A stretch of DNA of 11,400 nucleotides from contig JAAMPI010001685.1 of assembly GCA_013054445.1 (NCBI GenBank), forward strand, positions 1 through 11,400, read 5' to 3'. Each line of letters starts with the position of its first letter. The stretch's first letter is position 1. The notes under the pieces are model-generated. The model worked only from the letters and a program-made list of their open reading frames with translations. It made no database searches and was not told the origin of the DNA. The DNA is from Cudoniella acicularis (Eukaryota > Ascomycota > Leotiomycetes > Helotiales > Helotiaceae). A program made the position numbers and the translations under genes. Positions 1 through 5,548 of this stretch are shown here, in pieces.

Positions 1-13
1 AAGAACGACGGAC

Positions 14-1810
14 TTAAATGAAAGCCTTCTCCTCAGCAGGATCGCGAACAACCAACCAAGGCACAACGCTCGCCAATTTCTCCCTCGTCTCCTCTAGCTC
101 CCTCTCAGGCTTACTTTCCTTAATAACGCCCGCACCGGCTTGAACCCACGCCCTCTTCTCATCCTGAAACACAATTCTGAGCACCAAAGTTGCCTCAAAG
201 AACTCACTTCCCTTCCCTCCACTTTCGCCGCTCTCGCCAGCAGCCTCCAACAAAAGCACAGCACCACTATACAACTCCCTAGCTCTCCCCCCCCCCTCCA
301 ACCGCTGAATAGCCTCCAAACTCTCCCTCTTTGGCACGCCACTCGCCGTGATCGCCGGAAACAGCGCATCAAACGCATCCCAAGCATCCTTCCCCTCCCC
401 AATACTCCTACCCACAACCCTGCTTCCTAGATGTTGAACTGCTCCTCGGGGACGCACACTCATGAAATCTTCAACGACGACTTCGGAAGGGACGCAGAGG
501 CCGTCGGAGCGCAGTTCGGCCATGGCGTGCAGAACGGAGATCGCGTGTTCGGCGATTTCTTTCGTGTCGGAGAGGAGGTCGCGCTTGCGGGCTTCGATTT
601 CGGAGGCGGTGCCGAGTGCGGAGCGTGTTCCTGCTAGGGGTTCGGTGGTTATTTTTCCATTCTCGACACCGACGACGAGTTCGGGAGAGAATCCCGTAGC
701 TGCAGTTCCGGAATGAGATAAAGTGAAAGTTCTTGCCGGGGTGTTGTGCAAGCGGCCGTGGTACAAAGTGGAAAGGAGGTCGATGGTTGGAGAGGGGAGG
801 GGAACGGCGCGGGAACAGATGACTTTTGTGTAGAAGCCCGAGGAGATTTCGTTGGTTGCTGCGGCGACGCGGTGCTTGTAGAGGTCGGAGCCGATTTGGG
901 TTGTGTCGAGGTTGAGGAAGTTTTGGGTTGGTGGGTGGTGTGGGGGTTTGCTTGAGGAGAGTGGTGAGTCTGTGAAGGGGGGAGGGGTTAGCTTGGTGGA
1001 TGGTTTGGAAGAACGAGTTTGGTGTTGGAGTGGGTGGAAGAGATGGGAGAGGGGCAGTGAATACAAAATGGCTTCATTTTGCTCACGCAACAACTCATTC
1101 TCAGAATCTCAACTCCACCACCCACACGAGAAACAAAACGAGCAAGGAAAAAGGACAAGCTTACAACTCCACACCCCCCTCACTCTCCCCAACAACCGTA
1201 GACTGCACCTTTCCCCCTTCCAACTTCTTCAAAACCACCTCACTTCTCGGAACCATCAAACTCAACAAAGGCCAGTCGCCTACCGTATACTGCAATCCCC
1301 GAATATGACTCGCATAATTGAAGCCCATTTGGCCGTAAATCTTGCCTGTGATCTTGGAGCGTTTGGTGATGAAGGAGCGGGCGATGTCGGCGAGGGAGGT
1401 GGAGGAGGGGAGTGGGGAAGGTTTGCGTGTTGGAGGTGAAAGGGGTGGAGGAGAATGGAGGAGTGGGGGAACTAGTGGGTGAAGAAGTAATGGTGTAGGA
1501 TGTTCCGGTGGAGTTTATGAGGAGGGCTGCGTGGGAGCCAAGGCCGAGGAACCACTTTGTTTTGGATTGGTTAGCAATCAATTGTTTTCGGAATGAAGAG
1601 AGGGGAGAAAGGGAAGGAGGGAAAATTCTTCTCGACACCTTTCAATTGAGAGTTATAAGTGGAGAGATGAAGAAATAGGTTACCCACAGCATCACCGCGC
1701 TCATAAGCATAATAATCCTTCTCGCCCAGTTTACTAAGCAAATGAACAACATTCTCGAGCGGATTGGGATTCCCTCCCGGGAGAGTGAATGTCGAATGGA
1801 GTTGATCCAT
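14..1810 (-). CDS. Salicylate synthase (MbtI/Irp9-like chorismate-binding enzyme), three exons, one apparent frameshift
   Basis: This family converts chorismate to isochorismate and then to salicylate plus pyruvate, usually to feed siderophore or other salicylate-derived metabolism; the enzyme is soluble. My model has exon 1 at 1810-1688, exon 2 at 1554-1184 and exon 3 at 1107-14. Exon 1 starts MDQLHSTF and ends YYAYERGDA, which splices in phase to WFLGLGSHAALL, a normal N-terminal family pattern. Exon 2 carries GKIYGQMGFNYASH and WPLLSLMVPR. Exon 3 is open to its stop and holds TKVICSR (catalytic-base lysine codon at 824-826), PLAGTRSALG, EDFMSVRPRGAVQHLGSR, FPAITASGVPK, ELYSGAVLLL and AGAGVIKESKPERELEE, which supply the family's His and metal-binding Glu residues. 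Exon 2 is one base too long for a continuous frame; see the frameshift entry. Corrected length is near 528 residues, longer than the roughly 430-450 of bacterial enzymes because of Ser/Thr/Pro-rich linkers. Anthranilate and isochorismate synthases are the alternatives, but the SVRPRG..QHLGSR and WPLLSLMVPR patterns favour salicylate synthase. Confidence 0.85.
1108..1183 (-). other. Intron 2 of the salicylate synthase gene
   Basis: The minus-strand donor is GTGAGG (1183-1178) after VVGE, and the acceptor is TTGAG ending at 1108. The 76-nt intron is in phase 1, so A plus AT makes an Asn codon and the reading continues SENELLREQNEAIL. It removes the TAA seen after GGVEL. No strong branch point is visible. 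A second donor, GTAAGC, lies at about 1164 but has no acceptor of matching phase. Confidence 0.6.
1398..1500 (-). other. Apparent +1 frameshift zone in exon 2
   Basis: Upstream of this zone the conserved protein (WFLGLGSHAALLINSTGTSY) reads in one frame. Downstream (SLADIARSFITKRSKITGK) it reads one base later. Exon 2 is 371 nt where 370 is needed for the phases of both introns, so a single extra base accounts for everything. The stretch is C-rich, low in complexity and poorly conserved in the family, so the exact base cannot be fixed. A sequencing error in a C run and a real inactivating insertion both fit. Confidence 0.7.
1555..1687 (-). other. Intron 1 of the salicylate synthase gene
   Basis: Read on the minus strand, the donor is GTGGGT (1687-1682), the branch-point-like GCTAAC lies at 1575-1570, and the acceptor is AAAG ending at 1555. 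The intron is 133 nt and in phase 0. Removing it joins YERGDA to WFLGLGSH, the pattern expected for the family, and removes an in-frame stop just past IDC. The nearby GTAACC donor at 1683 would break the frame. Confidence 0.75.
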
Positions 1811-1957
1811 TTTGTTCGATTTCTTTACTCTTTTCTTGAAGTAAATCGTTAGGGACAAAGATGCCAGATCTTTTGTCATTTAAGGTTCAACGCTGATGAG
1901 TTGTGTTGCTCCGTTGGAGGAAGAAAAAGGTTAGTGATTGTTGTGGTCGTTATAGAT

Positions 1958-1997
1958 AAGAGGAGGAAGGAAGAAAGAAGAAGAAGGGGAAGAAGGG
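1958..1997 (-). promoter_or_regulatory. Pyrimidine-rich tract upstream of the salicylate synthase start
   Basis: Forty consecutive purines on the plus strand give a pure CT tract on the gene's sense strand, about 150-190 nt upstream of the ATG. CT-rich tracts of this kind commonly lie near transcription start sites in filamentous fungi. Assigning it to this promoter is inference. Confidence 0.4.
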
Positions 1998-2137
1998 CCT
2001 TTTGGTAGACGAGGAAGCAAGGTTGGGGGAGGGGTCGATTCAATTGTAGGTTATGGGAGGGTTTGGGATTGAATCGGATATCACGGAATAAAATGGATGT
2101 GCGGCAAAGGAGCGCCCACGGTGAATAGGAGAAGCTC

Positions 2138-2145
2138 TGACGTCA
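2138..2145. promoter_or_regulatory. CRE-type palindrome TGACGTCA
   Basis: This is a perfect 8-bp ATF/CREB-type bZIP site about 330 bp upstream of the salicylate synthase ATG. Such sites are bound by AtfA-like factors in fungi. One 8-mer can arise by chance, so function is a guess. Confidence 0.3.
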
Positions 2146-2331
2146 TCTCAACCCTCTTATCATCCATCCGGACCTCAATCGAGTATAAGAAGTCAGTGGA
2201 TACTTTTTCTTTCAACTTACTTAGGTATTAGTCCCTATAAGAGGAAAGAAGAACCGCAGCGAATGAGAAAGAGTAGATAAGAGCGGGTCTAAAGCAAGAT
2301 CAATCTCTATAGAATGTATAACTCGGGTAAA

Positions 2332-2556
2332 TGTCACTTCAGTTTTTCCCCTTTGGGGTCCGAGTGAGCGCTTCGAATCACGGGATCACGGGATCCCTTG
2401 CTACCACCATCTATATAGCTATATAGTTTTCCTATGTGCTCAATTTCATACATCTTAGTAAAGATAACTTTCTACCAGATCTGCTTGACACTTCATTGTA
2501 CGAATAATCCAACGCCTCACGTGATATCGCACACCCCGTGACCAAAGAACGTTACA
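2332..2556 (+). mobile_element. LTR-like fragment, copy 1 (Ty3/gypsy-type ends)
   Basis: The segment starts TGTCAC and ends AACGTTACA. It aligns with the LTR at 3311-3574 from the CTATATAGCTATATAG palindrome (2411-2426) through the AGATCTGCTT block, the CACGTGATATCG block and the terminal AACGTTACA. The first 60-80 bp are much less similar to the second copy. No matching 5-bp target duplication is seen (GTAAA before, TCGAT after), so it may be truncated, recombined or old. CA and TG dinucleotides are kept, so it does not look RIP-mutated. Confidence 0.6.
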
Positions 2557-2657
2557 TCGATTTCGGGCGTCGACGCTGCGATATCTGCCTCCTCGTCGGC
2601 ACGCATTTCACCATTGCTAGCTTTCGCAGCCTTCGGGACGGTTTCGTTGGACGACAT
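2557..2657 (-). pseudogene. Truncated start of an unknown minus-strand gene, cut by an LTR
   Basis: From ATG at 2657-2655 the minus strand reads MSSNETVPKAAKASNGEMRA and continues acidic to STPEID, where the LTR terminus begins at 2556. The frame then runs on inside the LTR and stops within about 12 codons. The hydrophilic Ala/Glu-rich start looks like the disordered N-terminus of an ordinary fungal protein, and the 5' flank is pyrimidine-rich as expected for a leader. I do not recognise the protein, and I found no continuation beyond the LTR. It could also be a chance ORF. Confidence 0.3.
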
Positions 2658-2970
2658 GTTGTATTATCAATCTCACTCGAGAATGAGACTTGAAGAGGAA
2701 GACGACGCGTGAGTCTGGAAAAGCCAAACTCCACCTCCACCTCTACATCCACCTCCACCAGCGGTAACGGTAAGGGTCGTGGGACTCAGCGTGTCAGCAG
2801 GATGTTGGGAGCGCTTTGCCTAGCACATCAACTGCCGTGAAGGCCTTATTGGCCATTCTGGCATTCGATGCGAGACCCCGGGGACTGTACAGTAGTGGCG
2901 CAGCGGTGATGCGATGCACTTCGCATAGTGTTTGAGGTTACGAGGCTCAGCAGTGGGAGTGAAGGAGTAA

Positions 2971-3029
2971 TGTTGGTGTTAGATATTGGATGTTGGTGCA
3001 GATATTGGATGTTGGTGTCAGATATTGGA
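2971..3029 (+). repeat. Three tandem 19-20 bp units
   Basis: The units are 2971-2990, 2991-3009 and 3010-3029. Each begins TGTTGGTG and ends AGATATTGGA, with small differences in the middle. A degenerate fourth start follows at 3030. This is minisatellite-like sequence with no visible coding role. Confidence 0.8.
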
Positions 3030-3060
3030 TGTCGGGTGATGGATGCAACCACCCATTTTG

Positions 3061-3090
3061 GATCGGATCGGCTCGGCTCGGCTCGGCTGC
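3061..3090 (+). repeat. Pentanucleotide microsatellite (GATCG)2(GCTCG)3
   Basis: Two GATCG units are followed by three GCTCG units and one degenerate unit, 30 bp in all. It lies 31 bp after the 20-bp tandem units. Confidence 0.85.
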
Positions 3091-3417
3091 ACTCCAGTAA
3101 CACGACATCGGCTATTCTTGACGGCTAAATTCCCCGCTCTCTTCCGGAAACTAGTACAATGCAGAGTCACATTGCTGACCATCCAGCGCCTACGCCTCCT
3201 TGGCCCCGGTCCAAAAGAACACAGTGCCTCAGTGCAGTGTGGTGCGTGTGCAGGCTGGCGCCTCATACGACCTTCTCTATATGCAGGTACAAGGCATACT
3301 AGCGGCTTATTGTCACGACCCGGGGTCATGTGACCGGGTCACCTGACGGATCCAAGGATCTAGGGATCCCGAAGTTGGCCTGGATCCAGGGGCCCTAGGA
3401 TCCAAGACCACCACTAC

Positions 3418-3433
3418 CTATATAGCTATATAG
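3418..3433. promoter_or_regulatory. Perfect palindrome CTATATAGCTATATAG (probable LTR core promoter)
   Basis: This 16-bp sequence is its own reverse complement and contains two TATA-like cores. The same 16 bp occurs unchanged at 2411-2426 in the other LTR fragment, although the rest of the LTRs has diverged. Its position in the LTR fits a TATA element. Confidence 0.5.
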
Positions 3434-3534
3434 TTTTCCTATGTTAGAGCCTCGTGCTCAACTTACTTCTTGAATGCAAGATAACATTCTACTGAGATCT
3501 GCTTAACACTTCGAAGACGATTAAACTAACGCCC

Positions 3535-3558
3535 CACGTGATATCGATATACCACGTG
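3535..3558. promoter_or_regulatory. Paired CACGTG sites in a near-palindrome at the LTR 3' end
   Basis: CACGTG at 3535-3540 and again at 3553-3558 flank ATATCGATATAC, giving a 24-bp near-perfect inverted repeat. Copy 1 keeps the first site (TCACGTGATATCG) but has lost the second (CCCGTGACC). CACGTG is a target of bHLH factors, and the two also form a possible hairpin. Confidence 0.4.
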
Positions 3559-3574
3559 ACCTCAGAACGTTACA

Positions 3575-3834
3575 CTGATAACAATTTCGGCGCAGAAATT
3601 TGATTCTTGGCTTGTGATGAAGTCAGCATAGACTTTCTCTTCGTGTCAAGATTGCACAAGTAAGTTTCGGTCTATGCTCGCGCCGTTCCCTAGATCCAGC
3701 TTGTCAAAGCCTTTCGAGTCTACAGTCTTTACATTCACTTCGTACATCTTTTTCCGCAAAGAAACATCTTTGAGGGGTGACTCCACAAGATACTGAAGCT
3801 TCTGGAGCTCCATCTATCGCGACAGAATACCACC
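3575..3834 (+). promoter_or_regulatory. Upstream region of the flavin monooxygenase fragment
   Basis: This region lies between the solo LTR and the ATG at 3835. No coding sequence is recognisable. The ATG sits in a very good context (ACCACCATGG). A GTAAGT donor-like site at 3660-3665 could start a leader intron, but no clear matching acceptor was settled on. The solo LTR now supplies the DNA directly upstream. Confidence 0.35.
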
Positions 3835-4002
3835 ATGGCTGACATGAGTGACGTGGATGTTCTCATCATTGGAGCTAGTAATATCTCTTTTGGCTTGCTT
3901 GATGCTCAATGCTCGTTTGGCCACATGCTTACCAACTTAGGTATTTCGGGCATTTTTTCACCCAAATTCTATCTCGATTTTCATCCAAATGCCCGATTGG
4001 TA
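3835..4002 (+). pseudogene. 5' fragment of a flavin-containing monooxygenase-like gene, truncated by a gypsy LTR
   Basis: Exon 1 (3835-3877) encodes MADMSDVDVLIIGA, the N-terminal beta strand of a Rossmann FAD-binding fold. Exon 2 (3941-4002) continues ISGIFSPKFYLDFHPNARLV, which resembles the start of fungal FAD/NAD(P)-dependent monooxygenases of the dimethylaniline-monooxygenase type. Splicing creates a Ser codon where the second Gly of GxGxxG belongs (GASISG). A G-to-A change at 3877 (CTGG to CTAG), a RIP-type TpG to TpA transition, would explain it. The frame ends exactly where the LTR begins at 4003, so the rest of the gene, expected to exceed 400 residues, is displaced beyond the transposon nest or lost. 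The next bases happen to extend the ORF to 4164, but that part is LTR sequence. Confidence 0.6.
3878..3940 (+). other. Intron in the monooxygenase fragment
   Basis: The donor is GTAATA, followed by a CTTAC-type branch region near the end and acceptor CTTAG at 3940; it is 63 nt, in phase 1. Removing it places the ISG of the dinucleotide-binding loop directly after VDVLIIGA, where homologues have it. Reading through the intron would insert 21 residues into the loop. Confidence 0.6.
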
Positions 4003-4436
4003 TGTAACGGATCTGTCGTTTACTTAACTAAAGACGGCGCCTCAGGTAAGCAGGAGGTCTGTCGGATTGGTAGTATAGGAATAGAGAGCAATGTAATACT
4101 GTTCAGGTTGCTAACTAAGAAGCTTAGCACGTTACAAGCAAGGATAGATCAAAGTATGATATAAGATTGCTATAGTAAGTTGAGCACGAAGCTCCTATCT
4201 AGTAAGGAAATCCCTTTGCTTATATATCCCCTTTATTCTCATAGGCCGTAGGCAGCAGGAAGGGCCGAAGGTCGATCGGTCCTTCTGCTAAGCCTCGGCC
4301 CTGGACTCTATCACCTGACTNGTCACGTGACTNGTNATGTGATCTCGTGACTTAGGACCCTGGTTCTCTGTACTGTTCCCGTTGGTCGTAGCCGAGCCTC
4401 AGGCCTGGGCCTGCACGTGATTCCTGATTCGTGACA
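4003..4436 (-). mobile_element. 3' LTR of a Ty3/gypsy element, about 434 bp
   Basis: On the minus strand it starts TGTCACGAATCAGG at 4436 and ends GATCCGTTACA at 4003, with the same TGT and GTTACA ends as the solo LTR. A TATA box reads TATATA at about 4226-4221, and downstream lies GTGCTCAACTTACT, matching the solo LTR block. Its outer end abuts the monooxygenase exon after TGGTA, which should be the target duplication. Its inner side leads into gypsy internal sequence on the same strand, so this is a 3' LTR, not a solo one. No clear polypurine tract is seen next to 4437, so the inner edge could be off by a little. Three isolated Ns lie at 4321-4336 in a CACGTGAC repeat. Confidence 0.65.
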
Positions 4437-4489
4437 CTAGTGTGTCGGCTACGTGTAGGGGTACGTGGTAGGTGCGGCCAGATCTGGAC

Positions 4490-4532
4490 CTATATATATA
4501 GTAGAATAGCAGAATTGATTCCGATCAATTCT
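4490..4532 (+). promoter_or_regulatory. TATA-like run and 9-bp inverted repeat upstream of the antisense ORF
   Basis: TATATATATAG (4491-4501) is followed by AGAATTGAT (4511-4519), a TCCG spacer and the exact complement ATCAATTCT (4524-4532). The arrangement sits just before the coiled-coil reading frame on the plus strand, opposite to the element's own direction. It could be that ORF's promoter. The hairpin has no known role. Confidence 0.3.
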
Positions 4533-5024
4533 AGTGCCTTTTTAGCCCGCTGGCGCACTAGTAAAAGCTATTCTGACCGCTGCTGTTATACTAAATATGT
4601 TAGGATAGGGCTTAGTTATAATATAGTTATTCTATTACTTGATTCTCTAGGGACAGAAGCCTTATCCTTAGTAGAACTCGAGTAGGTAGAGCGTTAATAG
4701 TAACGGCTAGACGAGTAGATAAAAGAGACAGTGGCTAAGTTGTCTTGTCTCTAATAATAAAAGGATTTTCTAAGGAAAAGGAGAGAGGAGATGTTAAAGA
4801 GGGGGCTCTAATTCCTAGATGAATTAGACACGGCGAAGGAGAAGGAGGAACAGGAAGAGAGGGAAAGAAACTAGCAGGTTCTTATCCCGCCTATCGACCC
4901 CTCTTACGTGGACTAGGAGTCGCTAATGATTTCGTCTAGAGATACTCTTAAAATACTGTTAAGTTCTTAAGGTTTTAGCGTAGTTCTTAGGTATTATCCG
5001 AGTCTAGGTAGTCCTTCTACTTAA
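4521..5024 (+). pseudogene. Coiled-coil ORF antisense to gypsy pol, RIP-degraded
   Basis: The plus frame reads SLGTEALSLVELE up to 4682, then passes several TAG/TAA codons with clear similarity continuing between them: RLDE, IKETVAKLS, KDFLRKR, EMLKRGL, FLDELDTAKEKEEQEERE, DPSYVD, then a stop at 5022-5024. The heptad-like charged pattern is that of a coiled coil. I recall similar short hypothetical proteins (SLxELExV, ETVARLxRLRxQ, MxRRGLxxLDELD) being common in fungal genomes, but I have no assigned function for them. The stops sit where RIP would make them from Trp and Gln codons. The start is unknown, since no in-frame ATG survives. Its end overlaps the end of pol on the other strand by about 134 bp. 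Confidence 0.5.
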
Positions 5025-5450
5025 CTAACCACTTCTAGGTCTTACTATTCTTCTTCTTTCTAAGTACTGTCTTAATATTATATAATCTTCTATTATCGTT
5101 TATTAAAGCCTTAAGGCTAGTATTGACTAGTACCTTAGCTAGTACTAGTTTAAAGAGGGATATATAAAACATAGGGTAGACTCTTATTTTCTTTAATAAG
5201 AAGAGTTTATAGGTTAAAGGTCTATAGACTTCTTTAATCAAGAACGGTCCTATTTTCTTATAGTCAAGTTTATTACTTAGTCTTTTTATTAAGATATTTA
5301 TATAAAAGAGGTAAACTTTATCTCTCTTTTTAAGAGTAGGCTCTTAGTTATAACGTTTATTATAATAGTTAATATTTTAGTCTATAATAAACTTTAATTC
5401 TTTTATTAATGTTTTATATATCTAAATCATCTTTATTATTAATAGCTTTA
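4891..5450 (-). pseudogene. Gypsy pol 3' end: integrase C-terminus and chromodomain, RIP-inactivated
   Basis: Reading the minus strand, the pattern IKKRIKxYY (degenerate) is followed by KVYLFYINI, KLDYKKIGPF, LIKEVYRPLTYKL, and IRVYPMFYISLFKL, the usual GPF..I..V.P..Y.L.LP...R.HPVFHVSLLKP ending of chromoviral integrases. Then YNIKTVL, WLVK, KDYLDSDNT and NLKN (about 5083-4965) follow the chromodomain pattern Y.VE.IL...YLVKWKGY...TWEP..NL, with both Trp codons now TAG. A Lys/Arg-rich tail ends at the stop 4893-4891. Chromodomains of such elements steer integration toward modified histones. Coding is impossible now because of many RIP stops. Confidence 0.8.
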
Positions 5451-5548
5451 TTTATTTATTATCGACTATTAATATTCCTAGTTCTTAATATACTATTAAC
5501 TTAAATCACAAATCCAGCTTTTATCGTAAAGGCTACGGGTACGAACTA

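Larger units (their letters stand above)
1811..2331. other. Intergenic and upstream region of the salicylate synthase gene
   Basis: No convincing coding sequence is present. The region contains a 40-nt purine tract (1958-1997), AGATAAG sites at 1954-1960 and 2275-2281 that match the minimal GATA-factor core but not the full siderophore-repressor consensus, and a perfect TGACGTCA palindrome. An in-frame ATG at 1879 would add 23 residues to the synthase, but they resemble nothing in the family and the 1810 ATG has the better context. Confidence 0.5.
2658..3310. other. Intergenic region between the two LTR fragments
   Basis: I see no supported gene here. Several short overlapping ORFs exist on both strands, but none shows recognisable domains or plausible splicing. 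The stretch contains a CTCCAC-rich run at about 2727-2759, three short tandem units at 2971-3029 and a pentanucleotide run at 3061-3090. Composition is not RIP-like: CA and TG are common. Confidence 0.5.
3311..3574 (+). mobile_element. Solo LTR, copy 2, gypsy-type, 264 bp
   Basis: It begins TGTCACGACCCGG and ends GAACGTTACA, the TGT/ACA termini typical of fungal gypsy LTRs. The 5 bp before (CTTAT) and after (CTGAT) differ at one position, consistent with a worn target-site duplication around a solo LTR. Inside are a cluster of GGATCC sites (3348-3404), a palindromic double TATA block (3418-3433), the block CGTGCTCAACTTACT shared with the gypsy LTR at 4003-4436, and two CACGTG sites near the 3' end. 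No RIP-type depletion is visible. Confidence 0.75.
4437..5500 (-). mobile_element. Internal 3' part of a RIP-mutated chromodomain gypsy retrotransposon
   Basis: The stretch joins the LTR at 4003-4436 and contains the end of pol on the minus strand. Composition shifts at about 4590 from mixed to extremely A+T-rich with very many TA steps, the RIP signature. The right edge near 5500 is set by a change in composition and by loss of gypsy-like reading, and no target duplication was found. The upstream part of pol, gag and the 5' LTR are not in the window and should lie beyond the LINE if the element was split by it. Confidence 0.65.

Noticed and set aside
94..955. Long ORFs on the plus strand and in other frames over the salicylate synthase exon 3
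   Set aside because: They overlap a well-conserved enzyme on the minus strand and show low-complexity shadow composition (Arg, Gly, Trp-rich or Pro, Ser-rich).
1159..1183. GTAAGC as the donor of the second salicylate synthase intron
   Set aside because: Its phase has no matching acceptor before the next conserved block; GTGAGG at 1183 gives a continuous frame. It remains possible if another indel is present.
1811..1879. Upstream in-frame start of the salicylate synthase at 1879
   Set aside because: The extra 23 residues are Lys-rich and unlike the family; the ATG at 1810 has an A at -3 and a G at +4 and a family-like sequence follows at once.
3018..3333. Two opposite ORFs of about 100 codons before the solo LTR
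   Set aside because: They are shadows of each other, include the GCTCG microsatellite, run into the LTR and show no domain.
4003..4164. Continuation of the monooxygenase, with a GTATGT intron and a faint SIGIESN match to the family's SIGGVW region
   Set aside because: This stretch is the end of the gypsy LTR (GTTACA on the minus strand at 4008-4003). The weak resemblance and the donor-like GTATGT at 4000 are coincidences.
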